From Streptomyces maremycinicus (lineage in GTDB: Bacteria > Actinomycetota > Actinomycetes > Streptomycetales > Streptomycetaceae): a stretch of 64,000 bases of DNA. This document shows positions 42,782-50,530 of this stretch, in pieces. A program made the position numbers and the translations under genes. Below the pieces are notes generated by a model. It made no database searches. It worked only from the letters and a program-made list of their open reading frames with translations, and was not told the origin of the DNA. Every line of letters begins with the position of its first letter. Position 1 is the stretch's first letter. The stretch is taken from positions 62,001-126,000 of the forward strand of contig NZ_BBYG01000018.1 in the NCBI RefSeq assembly GCF_001184025.1. The letters are read 5' to 3'.

Positions 42782-43675
42782 ATGACCAGTGCGCGGTTCA
42801 AACCGGTTCGGTCCACCAGCCGACAGCGCGTGTCGCGGCCGCTTGCACAGCCCCCGGGACAACGGGAGCCGACGTCCTCGCCTGAGGTGAAGCGGCAGCC
42901 GACGTCCTCGCCTGGACAGCGGACGGTGACGCCGGAGGCGAGGCCGCAGCCGACCTCACCGCGTGGGCAGCGGGCTGCCCGGACGGTGACGCCGGAGGTG
43001 AGGCCGCAGCCGACCTCACCGCGTGGGCAGCGGGCTGCGCCCGAGGTGAAGCGACAGCCGACTGCACCGCGCAGTCGGGCGGAGCGTGTCGAGGAACGGC
43101 AGCGGATCCGGACTCCGGACCCCGGTACGGGTTCCCCCTCCGCCCCTGGCGGCTCGCTCGCAGGGATGCGGCCCCCGGGCGCCGACGCGCCGGACCGCTT
43201 GATGGTGGTGTTCCTCGGACAGATCACCAACAGCCAGCTGGCGTTCAACAACGGCACGGTGACCCAGAACACGACGAGGGAGCCGTCCGGGCCGCATCAG
43301 ACGAGTCGGGCTCGGACACTGCCGGAACCGGGGAGCGACTCCCCGCGCGGCAAGCGTTCCCTTTCGGTCCAACCGCCGTGGGAGTCCTCGCCGATGAACA
43401 TGGCCGACCGGCGAAACGGGACCCTGACCAGTGTCGAGGAGAATTGTCGGACAGCGCTCCTGGAGGCGCTCAGTGGTCTGCTGGACCGGCTCGAACTGCT
43501 GGAACTGAGCTCCGAGGAAACGCGAGGTGCCCTGCGCCACGACTTGCGAATGCTCCGGGCCGCGCTGGGGCGGACTCCGCTCGACATGAAGCACGTTCAC
43601 GCGTTGATCAGGCGGGTGCAGGCCCAACTGGACCTGGACGAAACGGCGGAGGAAGCGGAGTCGACCGAGAGCTGA
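42782..43675 (+). CDS. Repeat-rich protein of unknown function, 297 aa
   Basis: I do not recognise this protein. Residues about 25-110 are Pro/Gln/Arg-rich repeats (TSPRGQRAA, RTVTPEVRPQP). A short uncharged beta-prone segment follows (VVFLGQITNSQLAFNNGTVTQN, near 142-163), then another disordered linker. The C-terminal 80 residues are strongly helical (CRTALLEALSGLLDRLELLELS..., VHALIRRVQAQLDL). The Asn/Gln segment resembles short motifs next to signalling domains in actinobacterial conflict proteins, a weak analogy. GTGGGGG lies eight bases before the ATG, and TAGGCT at 42744 is a possible -10. Confidence 0.65.
   Translation: MTSARFKPVRSTSRQRVSRPLAQPPGQREPTSSPEVKRQPTSSPGQRTVTPEARPQPTSPRGQRAARTVTPEVRPQPTSPRGQRAAPEVKRQPTAPRSRAERVEERQRIRTPDPGTGSPSAPGGSLAGMRPPGADAPDRLMVVFLGQITNSQLAFNNGTVTQNTTREPSGPHQTSRARTLPEPGSDSPRGKRSLSVQPPWESSPMNMADRRNGTLTSVEENCRTALLEALSGLLDRLELLELSSEETRGALRHDLRMLRAALGRTPLDMKHVHALIRRVQAQLDLDETAEEAESTES
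42921..43038 (+). repeat. 60-bp tandem repeat inside the unknown gene
   Basis: Two copies (42921-42980 and 42981 onward) with exactly 60-bp period are almost identical: only GGCG/GGTG near the start and a few bases at the end differ. The unit is 20 codons and stays in frame. Flanking shorter echoes (AAGCGGCAGCCGACGTCCTCGCCTG) suggest repeated expansion. Confidence 0.9.
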
Positions 43676-43776
43676 GACGAACAGCCGACAGGGCCCACTT
43701 AACCTGGGTGATGTTCCGCCCGGACGGCGGCCTCTGCTCCGCAGGCTGACGACACGCCGACGACAGGCCGACGACG

Positions 43777-43808
43777 AAAGGGCGGCACCCCTCGGGGTGC
43801 CGCCCTTT
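43777..43808 (+). terminator. Terminator after the repeat-rich gene
   Basis: A 15-bp perfect stem, AAAGGGCGGCACCCC with GGGGTGCCGCCCTTT, is followed by a T/C tract (TCTTTTTCTTTCG). It is one of the most classical Rho-independent terminators in the window. The 43809-44037 stretch after it is AT-rich for this genome, with no gene; TAGGGT at 43986 may be a -10 box. Confidence 0.93.
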
Positions 43809-44037
43809 TCTTTTTCTTTCGAATTTCTTTCAAAGGGGGGTGGGCATTCGTTACTGCCTCCCATTTGTCATGTCGCTACCGGGTAATTCCCCAAAATCCG
43901 CACCAAAGCACGGAACAGCAGGGGAGGCGAGGTGGTCCGCGATGTCACGGTAAAAAAAATGATCGAAAAATATGCCCACCTGACGTAGGGTCACTACGGC
44001 TCGCCGGAATGACCGAGCGAGCAAAAACAGGGGGTAC

Positions 44038-44469
44038 ATGATGCGTCAGAAGATTGCGGCCATGGTCGCAACCACCGTGATCCTGACCGGCGGAGCACTC
44101 GCCAACGCGACGTCGGCATCGGCGACCGTCGATCCGCCCAGCGGTGGTTGGGACCACACGTGGACGACCTCGGACTCCAATCCGGGTGGCACGGCCTACA
44201 TCGCCGAGTACGGCGACATCGTCTCGGTCTGTGACACGGACGCCGACGGAGTCTCTCCCCGGGTCCAGATCGCCGTCCAGTACCCGAGCGGCGCGTATCA
44301 CATCCGCTACACACTCACCGCCTCGGGCGGAGAGGGCGCATGCGCCTCGGCTCGTGCTTCGCAGGGGGGTATCTACGACCTCCCCGAGGACACTTCGATC
44401 AGCGTCGCGGTCTGGCTGGGCCCGGACTACGGCAGTGTGACCACGCACTACTACGTCAACGACCACTAG
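44038..44469 (+). CDS. Small secreted protein of unknown function, 143 aa
   Basis: A signal peptide (MMRQKIAAMVATTVILTGGALANATSASA) is followed by about 112 residues of mature protein rich in Tyr, Ser, Thr and Asp. It has two cysteines (VCDTD and GACAS) that could form a disulfide, and many short beta-type stretches (YHIRYTLTASGG, SISVAVWLGPDYGS). I do not recognise the family. CAGGGGGTAC precedes the ATG. Upstream DNA is unusually AT-rich, and the gene is bracketed by two near-identical hairpins, hinting at a mobile or recently acquired cassette. Confidence 0.8.
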   Translation: MMRQKIAAMVATTVILTGGALANATSASATVDPPSGGWDHTWTTSDSNPGGTAYIAEYGDIVSVCDTDADGVSPRVQIAVQYPSGAYHIRYTLTASGGEGACASARASQGGIYDLPEDTSISVAVWLGPDYGSVTTHYYVNDH

Positions 44470-44561
44470 CCGGTCCGCAGGGGCGGAGCTGTCCCCGTGA
44501 GTCCTGCGCCGCTCTCCTCGTGGTCGTCGAACCTCTGAGGCCGGCCGAGGAACTGAGACGG

Positions 44562-44609
44562 CGGAACGAAATGGGCGGCACCCTCGGGGGTGCCGCCCAT
44601 TTCGTTCCG
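44562..44609. terminator. Long hairpin between the secreted protein gene and tRNA-Cys
   Basis: A perfect 21-bp stem (CGGAACGAAATGGGCGGCACC and its complement) has the loop CTCGGG. The GGGCGGCACCC...GGGTGCCGCCC core is nearly the same as in the hairpin at 43777. It can end transcripts from both the secreted-protein gene (+) and the tRNA (-). Confidence 0.9.
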
Positions 44610-44627
44610 TCCGGTCAGGCCGGTCAG

Positions 44628-44699
44628 AGGCCGTGGCGGGAATTGAACCCACGTACCTCGCTTTGCAGGCGAGTCCCTAAGCCACTCGGGCACACGGCC
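44628..44699 (-). tRNA. tRNA-Cys (GCA anticodon)
   Basis: Read on the minus strand, GGCCGTG (5' end at 44699) pairs with CACGGCC for the acceptor stem. The D-stem is CCC/GGG, and the anticodon stem CTCGC/GCGAG encloses CTGCAAA with GCA at 44664-44666. The T-arm GTGGG-TTCAATT-CCCGC follows. The discriminator is U, as expected for cysteine tRNA, and CCA is not encoded. Confidence 0.96.
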
Positions 44700-44888
44700 G
44701 GGTCGGGTGCGGGGCGTCGGCCCCTTTCCGAACTCGGTACGTCGACCGTACGGGCGGGGAGGGACGGGGCTCAAGGGGGACGCGGGGGCCGCAACGGGAC
44801 TGCCACACGCCGTTCATGAAGCGGGGGTGCGGGGCGGTGGTCGTAGGACCATCGTCCCGGGCCGGGACCCGCCTTCCGACAGGGGTCA

Positions 44889-46394
44889 ATGTCGGTTGCG
44901 GACCTTACGCTGGCGACCATGGCTGCCCTCGAACCCCGCGACACCGGTGTCGCCGACGACGTCCCGTCCCCTCCGTCCGCCGCCGCCGTGGAGCGGGCCG
45001 GCGAGACCGTTCTCGGGCGGTCCTACCGGGCCCTCACCATCGGGATCGTCTCCGTGGTGCTGCTCATCGCCTTCGAGGCGACCGCCGTGGGGACCGCCAT
45101 GCCGGTGGCGGCGCGCGAGCTCGACGGGGTGGCGTTGTACGCGTTCGCGTTCTCCGGCTACTTCACCACCAGCCTGTTCGGGATGGTGTTCGCCGGGCAG
45201 TGGTCGGACCGGCGGGGACCGCTCGGGGCGCTCGGCGGCGGCATCGCGGCCTTCGCCGCCGGGCTGCTCCTCTCCGGCAGCGCCGGGAGCATGTGGGTGT
45301 TCATCCTCGGCAGGGCCGTGCAGGGGCTGGGCGGCGGGCTGGTGATCGTCGCCCTGTACGTCGTCGTCGGTCGGGCCTACCCGGAGCGGCTGCGGCCCGC
45401 GATCATGGCCGCGTTCGCCGCCTGCTGGGTCGTGCCGTCCGTGGTCGGGCCGCTGGCCGCCGGTGCGGTCACCGAGCGGCTCGGGTGGCGCTGGGTCTTC
45501 CTCGGGACGCCCGCCCTCGTGGTGCTTCCGCTCGCGCTCGCGCTGCCGCAGATACGGCGGCGGGCGGGCGGGCCCGTGGAGGGCCTGACCGCGGGCGCCT
45601 TCGACCGGCGGCGGATCAGGCTCGCCCTCGGCATCTCGCTGGGCGCCGGACTGCTCCAGTACGCCGCCCAGGACCTGCGGCCCGTCTCCCTCCTCCCCGG
45701 CGCCGCGGGCGTCGCGCTGCTCGTGCCCGCCGTGCTCGGGCTGCTGCCGCACGGCACCTGGCGGGCCGCCCGCGGGCTGCCGTCCGTCGTGCTGCTGCGC
45801 GGGGTGGCCGCCGGGTCCTTCGTCGCCGCCGAGTCCTTCGTGCCGCTGATGCTGGTGACGCAGCGGGGGCTGAGCCCGACACTGGCCGGGTTCTCCCTCG
45901 CGGCCGGCGGGGCGACCTGGGCGCTCGGGTCGTGGGTGCAGTCCCGTCCGTGGGCGGAGCCGTACCGGGAGCGGCTGATGGCCCTCGGGATGGTGCTGAC
46001 GGCCGCCGCCATCGCCACCGCGCCCAGCGTCCTGATCCACTCCGTACCCGTCTGGACCGTGGCCGTCGCCTGGGGCTTCGGGTGCTTCGGGATGGGGCTG
46101 GTGATCGCCGCGTCGAGCGTGCTGCTGCTGAAGCTGTCCGCTCCCGCGGAGGCCGGGGCCAACTCCGCCGCCCTCCAGATCTCGGACGGTCTGTCCAATG
46201 TGCTGCTGCTGGCGGCGGGCGGTGCCGCCTTCGCGGCGCTCGGTGGCGGGAGCGTGGCGCACGCGACGGCGGCGACGGCCACGAGCGCCGCCGGTTCGCA
46301 TCCGGCCGCCTTCGCCGCCGTCTTCCTGCCCATGGCGGCCGTCGCGCTGTTCGGGGCCTGGGTGACGACACGGCTGCGGGCGCGGCCACGCTGA
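44889..46394 (+). CDS. Major facilitator superfamily transporter
   Basis: The 501-aa protein has 12 or more hydrophobic segments, the MFS motif A (GQWSDRRGPLGALGGG) and the motif LGRAVQGLGGGLVIVALYVVVG. It resembles drug:H+ antiporters, so export of a small molecule is plausible, with substrate unknown. Two starts compete. ATG 44889 has AGGGG upstream. ATG 44919 is eight bases after TACGCT, which would suit a leaderless transcript. No regulator gene is adjacent. Confidence 0.88.
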   Translation: MSVADLTLATMAALEPRDTGVADDVPSPPSAAAVERAGETVLGRSYRALTIGIVSVVLLIAFEATAVGTAMPVAARELDGVALYAFAFSGYFTTSLFGMVFAGQWSDRRGPLGALGGGIAAFAAGLLLSGSAGSMWVFILGRAVQGLGGGLVIVALYVVVGRAYPERLRPAIMAAFAACWVVPSVVGPLAAGAVTERLGWRWVFLGTPALVVLPLALALPQIRRRAGGPVEGLTAGAFDRRRIRLALGISLGAGLLQYAAQDLRPVSLLPGAAGVALLVPAVLGLLPHGTWRAARGLPSVVLLRGVAAGSFVAAESFVPLMLVTQRGLSPTLAGFSLAAGGATWALGSWVQSRPWAEPYRERLMALGMVLTAAAIATAPSVLIHSVPVWTVAVAWGFGCFGMGLVIAASSVLLLKLSAPAEAGANSAALQISDGLSNVLLLAAGGAAFAALGGGSVAHATAATATSAAGSHPAAFAAVFLPMAAVALFGAWVTTRLRARPR

Positions 46395-46490
46395 CATCGG
46401 GCCGGGTCGCGGTGCTGCGCGTGCCGAGCCGGCGCCGTCCGTCTCTGTGACCTCAGTCCCACCCGGACACGACCCGGCCTCGTTCGCTCG

Positions 46491-46517
46491 TTGACGGTGT
46501 CGGGCCGCCGGTAGGGT
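46491..46517 (+). promoter_or_regulatory. Candidate promoter of the helicase gene
   Basis: TTGACG (46491-46496) and TAGGGT (46512-46517) are good hexamers, but the spacing is only 15 bp, shorter than the usual 17-18. It lies about 60 bp before the GTG start. Confidence 0.4.
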
Positions 46518-46578
46518 GGCCCGGTTGTCATACGCAGCCGAGAGCCGAGCAGCCCGCCCGACCCTGAACCCGGAGACC

Positions 46579-48381
46579 GTGACTACCACCGCCGCTTCCT
46601 CCACCTCCCACTCCCACCACCTGTCACCGGCCTTCCCGGGCCGAGCCCCCTGGGGCACCGCGAGCAAGCTGCGGGCCTGGCAGCAGGGGGCGATGGAGAA
46701 GTACCTCCAGGAGCAGCCGCGCGACTTCCTGGCCGTCGCCACACCCGGCGCCGGCAAGACGACCTTCGCGCTGACCCTGGCCTCCTGGCTGCTGCACCAC
46801 CATGTCGTGCAGCAGGTGACGGTGGTCGCGCCGACCGAGCATCTGAAGAAGCAGTGGGCGGAGGCGGCCGCGCGGATAGGGATCCGGCTGGACCCGGAGT
46901 ACAGCGCGGGCCCGCTCAGCAAGGACTACCACGGTGTCGCCGTGACGTACGCGGGTGTCGGCGTCCGCCCGATGCTGCACCGCAACCGCAGCGAGCAGCG
47001 CAAGACCCTCGTCATCCTCGACGAGATCCACCACGCCGGCGACTCCAAGTCCTGGGGCGAGGCCTGCCTCGAGGCCTTCGAGCCGGCGACCCGGCGTCTG
47101 GCGCTCACCGGTACGCCGTTCCGTTCCGACACCAATCCCATCCCCTTCGTGTCGTACGAGGAGGGCAACGACGGGATCCGGCGGTCGGCGGCCGACTACA
47201 CCTACGGCTACGGGTCCGCGCTCGCCGACCAGGTCGTCCGGCCCGTCATCTTCCTCTCCTACAGCGGCAACATGCGCTGGCGGACCAAGGCGGGCGACGA
47301 GATCGCGGCGCGGCTCGGCGAGCCGATGACCAAGGACGCGGTCAGCCAGGCCTGGCGTACGGCGCTGGACCCGCGCGGGGAGTGGATGCCGAGCGTGCTG
47401 CGCGCCGCCGACCAGCGGCTCACCGAGGTCAGGAAGGCCATCCCGGACGCCGGCGCGCTCGTCATCGCCTCCGACCAGGAGTCGGCCCGCGCCTACGCCA
47501 AGCTGATCCGGGAGATCACCGGGACGAAGGCGACCCTCGTCCTGTCCGACGACACCGGCGCGTCCAGCCGCATCGACGACTTCAGCGGCAGCAACGACCG
47601 CTGGATGGTCGCGGTGCGGATGGTGTCGGAAGGCGTCGACGTGCCCCGGCTCGCCGTCGGGGTGTACGCGACGACCATCTCCACACCCCTCTTCTTCGCC
47701 CAGGCCGTCGGGCGTTTCGTGCGGTCCAGGCGGCGCGGTGAGACCGCCTCCGTCTTCCTCCCGACCGTGCCCGACCTGCTCACCTTCGCCAACGAGATGG
47801 AGGTCGAGCGCGACCACGCCCTCGACAAGCCCAAGAAGGAGGGCGAGGAGGATCCGTACGCCGAGTCCGAGCAGGAGATGGACGAGGCGAACAAGGAGCA
47901 GGACGAGGACACCGGCGAGCAGGAGCAGTTCGCCTTCGAGGCGCTGGAGTCCGAGGCCGTCTTCGACCGGGTGATGTACAACGGCGCCGAGTTCGGCATG
48001 CAGGCCCACCCGGGGAGCGAGGAGGAGCAGGACTACCTCGGCATCCCGGGTCTGCTGGAGCCCGACCAGGTGCAGATGCTGCTCCAGAAGCGGCAGGCCA
48101 AGCAGATCGCGCACAGCCGCAAGAAGCCGGACACCGAGGCGGACCTGCTGGAGCTGCCGGCCGAGCGGCGGCCGGTCGTCTCGCACAAGGAGCTGATGGA
48201 GCTGCGCAAGCAGCTCAACACGATGGTGGGGGCGTACGTCCACCAGAGCGGCAAACCGCACGGTGTGATCCACACCGAGCTGCGCCGGGTGTGCGGTGGG
48301 CCGCCGAGCGCGGAGGCGACGGCGGGGCAGCTGCGGCAGCGCATCGCCAAGGTGCAGGAGTGGGCGACCCGGATGAAGTGA
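46579..48381 (+). CDS. DEAD/DEAH-box superfamily 2 helicase
   Basis: Starting at GTG 46579 (VTTTAASS) the protein is 600 aa. Motifs appear in order: Walker A ATPGAGKT near residue 55, VVAPTEHLKKQW, DEIHH (DExH box), LTGTPFRSD, VRMVSEGVDVPRLAVGVYAT and QAVGRFVRS (motif VI). A very acidic insert (about residues 410-455, with EEDPYAESEQEMDEANKEQDEDTGEQEQ) precedes a C-terminal region of unknown fold. It is probably a DNA or RNA translocase of nucleic-acid repair or metabolism. The gene is single and well conserved in Streptomyces as far as I recall. Confidence 0.9.
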   Translation: MTTTAASSTSHSHHLSPAFPGRAPWGTASKLRAWQQGAMEKYLQEQPRDFLAVATPGAGKTTFALTLASWLLHHHVVQQVTVVAPTEHLKKQWAEAAARIGIRLDPEYSAGPLSKDYHGVAVTYAGVGVRPMLHRNRSEQRKTLVILDEIHHAGDSKSWGEACLEAFEPATRRLALTGTPFRSDTNPIPFVSYEEGNDGIRRSAADYTYGYGSALADQVVRPVIFLSYSGNMRWRTKAGDEIAARLGEPMTKDAVSQAWRTALDPRGEWMPSVLRAADQRLTEVRKAIPDAGALVIASDQESARAYAKLIREITGTKATLVLSDDTGASSRIDDFSGSNDRWMVAVRMVSEGVDVPRLAVGVYATTISTPLFFAQAVGRFVRSRRRGETASVFLPTVPDLLTFANEMEVERDHALDKPKKEGEEDPYAESEQEMDEANKEQDEDTGEQEQFAFEALESEAVFDRVMYNGAEFGMQAHPGSEEEQDYLGIPGLLEPDQVQMLLQKRQAKQIAHSRKKPDTEADLLELPAERRPVVSHKELMELRKQLNTMVGAYVHQSGKPHGVIHTELRRVCGGPPSAEATAGQLRQRIAKVQEWATRMK

Positions 48382-48455
48382 GGGTGCCCGTGCCACCCCC
48401 GCTCCCGCACCCCCGTCGGGCCTCTGCCGGGCCTCTGCGGGACCGCTGCGGGACC

Positions 48456-48495
48456 TCCGTGGGTCTCCGTGGGTCTCCGTGGGTCTTCGTGGGTC
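48456..48495. repeat. Four tandem copies of a 10-bp unit in the gap 48382-48799
   Basis: TCCGTGGGTC is repeated four times, the last with one change (TTCGTGGGTC). The 418-bp gap between the helicase and the IclR gene holds no convincing gene. Around 48540 it becomes less G+C-rich (GGGATAAATGCAAGTAGTCC), a likely promoter area for the regulator. Confidence 0.85.
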
Positions 48496-48799
48496 TCTGG
48501 CGGGGGCGTGAGTCGTGGCGTGACGCTCCGTACGTATCGGGATAAATGCAAGTAGTCCATACCGGCCAGTGACCGGATTCTGGACGGAGCCTTCCGCTCA
48601 GCGAACCGGCTTCGCTACTGTCCCGCTACGCACACGCCCCGTGGCAGCGCCGCCGCGGAGCGCAGCCGTGAAGCGACTGGGCCCGGACACGCCGGCCCAT
48701 CTGTCGATCGGCGGCCTCTGAAGCGCGTCACTGACGGGACTCGGTGACGCATCCGCCGCGACGGAGGTTGCCGACCTCACCACTTAAGGAGTGGGCGTC

Positions 48800-49450
48800 G
48801 TGACCGCGGAGACCTCCCAGACGCTCGATCGAGGACTGAAGGTCCTCAAGCTGCTGGCCGACACCGACCACGGGCTGACCGTCACCGAACTTTCCAACAA
48901 ACTGGGCGTCAACCGGACCGTTGTGTACCGGTTGCTCGCCACGCTGGAGCAGCACGCACTCGTACGGCGTGACCTGGGCGGGCGAGCCAGGGTCGGCCTG
49001 GGGGTGCTGAGGCTCGGCCGCCAGGTGCATCCGCTGGTGCGGGAGGCCGCGCTGCCCGCGCTGCGATCGCTGGCCGAGGACATAGGGGCGACCGCGCACC
49101 TGACCCTGGTGGACGGGACGGAGGCGCTCGCCGTCGCCGTCGTCGAGCCGTCCTGGACGGACTATCACGTGGCTTACCGGGCCGGGTTCCGGCACTCGCT
49201 GGACCGGGGTGCCGCCGGCCGGGCGATTCTCTTCGGACGGCAGAACCCGGTGCGTCCGACGGACCAACCCGGCTACACGCTGACGCACGGCGATCTGGAG
49301 GCCGGCGCGAGCGGGGCCGCGGCTCCGCTGCTGGGCGTGACCGGCGTCGAGGGCAGCGTGGGCGTGGTGATGCTGGCCGACTCGGTGCCGGAGCGGGTGG
49401 GACCGCGGGTCGTCGACGCGGCACGGGAGGTGGCGGAAGCCCTGCGCTGA
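48800..49450 (+). CDS. IclR family transcriptional regulator
   Basis: GTG 48800 has AAGGAG eight bases upstream, giving 216 aa (VTAETSQTLDRGLKVLKLL). The N-terminal winged helix is typical (LTVTELSNKLGVNRTVVYRLLATLEQHALVRR). The effector domain is present but shorter than the usual 250-aa proteins (HLTLVDGTEALAVAVVEP, YRAGFRHSLDRGAAGRAILFG), with some C-terminal elements lost. The regulated genes are not obvious; neighbours are a helicase and a protease. The gap 49451-49722 after it has 9-bp G-rich repeats (GCGGGAGGC) and no gene. Confidence 0.88.
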   Translation: MTAETSQTLDRGLKVLKLLADTDHGLTVTELSNKLGVNRTVVYRLLATLEQHALVRRDLGGRARVGLGVLRLGRQVHPLVREAALPALRSLAEDIGATAHLTLVDGTEALAVAVVEPSWTDYHVAYRAGFRHSLDRGAAGRAILFGRQNPVRPTDQPGYTLTHGDLEAGASGAAAPLLGVTGVEGSVGVVMLADSVPERVGPRVVDAAREVAEALR

Positions 49451-49722
49451 CGCGGCACGCCGCCGTACCGCGCCGGCGCCCCGAGGATCTCGGGGCGCAT
49501 GAACGGACGTGACGGCCGACGAAGGCGGGGGAGGCGGGGAAGCCGGGAGACGCGGGAGGCGCGGGAGGCGCGGGAAGCCGGGGAGGCGAGGAGCCTGCCT
49601 CGCGACCGCCCTGCCGCGGACCGGGCGGCGACCCAGCCCCCGGGCCGCCCTCCGTCGCCCCGGGCCGCCCCCGTATGCCTCCAGCCGCGAGCGGGAACTC
49701 GTGGTCACGTTAGATTGACCTC

Positions 49723-50514
49723 GTGCTCTCACGCCTCTCACGCCCCAAGGCCCTCACCGTCTGCGCTCTGCCGCTCGTGGCGCTGCTCGCGGCGGCCGCG
49801 TTCGCACCGCTGCCGTTCTCGGTGGCGCAGCCGGGCATGACGGCGAACGTCCTCGGCGAGAACAAGGGCACCCCGGTCATCACGATCACCGGCGCGCCGG
49901 TCCGGAAGACGACCGGGCAGCTGCGGATGACGACGATCGAGGCGACCAACCCCGACACCGACGTCAGGCTCTCCGACCTGATCGACAGCTGGTTCGCCAC
50001 CGACCAGGCGATCATGCCGCGCGACTCCGTCTACCCCAGCGGGGAGACCACCAAGGAGATCGAGCGGCACAACACCGAGCAGATGGAGCAGTCCCAGGAC
50101 GCCGCGACCGAGGCCGCGCTGAAGTACCTGGGCCGCAGCGACGACGGCATCGAGGTCACGCTGAAGCTGTCCGATGTGGGCGGCCCCAGCGCCGGGCTGC
50201 TCTTCTCGCTCGGCATCGTCGACAAGCTCGACGGCGACGGCAGCGGCGGCGATCTCACCGGCGGTCGCACGATCGCCGGTACCGGGACCATCGAGGCCGA
50301 CGGCACGGTCGGCGCCGTCGGCGGTGTGTCCCTGAAGACGCAGGCCGCCCGGCGGGACGGGGCGACCGTGTTCCTGGTGCCGAAGGCCGAGTGCGCGGAC
50401 GCCAAGGCCCAGCTGCCGAAGGGCCTCCGGCTGATCCCGGTCACCACCCTGAAGGGCACGGTGACCGCACTGACGGCCCTGGAGAAGGGAAAGGGCTCGG
50501 TACCGAGCTGCTAG
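49723..50514 (+). CDS. Membrane-anchored Lon-like (S16) serine protease
   Basis: The 263-aa protein has an N-terminal signal anchor (LTVCALPLVALLAAAAFAPLPFSVAQPG). The S16 catalytic domain includes VGGPSAGLLFSLGIVDKL with Ser156 and GGVSLKTQAARRDGATVFLVP with Lys205, a plausible Ser-Lys dyad. The related YlbL-type proteins carry a PDZ domain between these parts; I see none here, so this is a shorter variant. GTG 49723 lies seven bases after TAGATT (49710-49715) with no ribosome binding site, so the mRNA may be leaderless. Confidence 0.83.
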   Translation: MLSRLSRPKALTVCALPLVALLAAAAFAPLPFSVAQPGMTANVLGENKGTPVITITGAPVRKTTGQLRMTTIEATNPDTDVRLSDLIDSWFATDQAIMPRDSVYPSGETTKEIERHNTEQMEQSQDAATEAALKYLGRSDDGIEVTLKLSDVGGPSAGLLFSLGIVDKLDGDGSGGDLTGGRTIAGTGTIEADGTVGAVGGVSLKTQAARRDGATVFLVPKAECADAKAQLPKGLRLIPVTTLKGTVTALTALEKGKGSVPSC

Positions 50515-50530
50515 GCGGCCGCGCCCCCCG

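Noticed and set aside
44628-44699. Phage-type attachment site at tRNA-Cys
   Set aside because: No integrase, and no duplicated tRNA end was found on either side.
48456-48495. CRISPR-like array
   Set aside because: The 10-bp units are directly adjacent with no spacers; none of the repeat sets in the window has CRISPR geometry.
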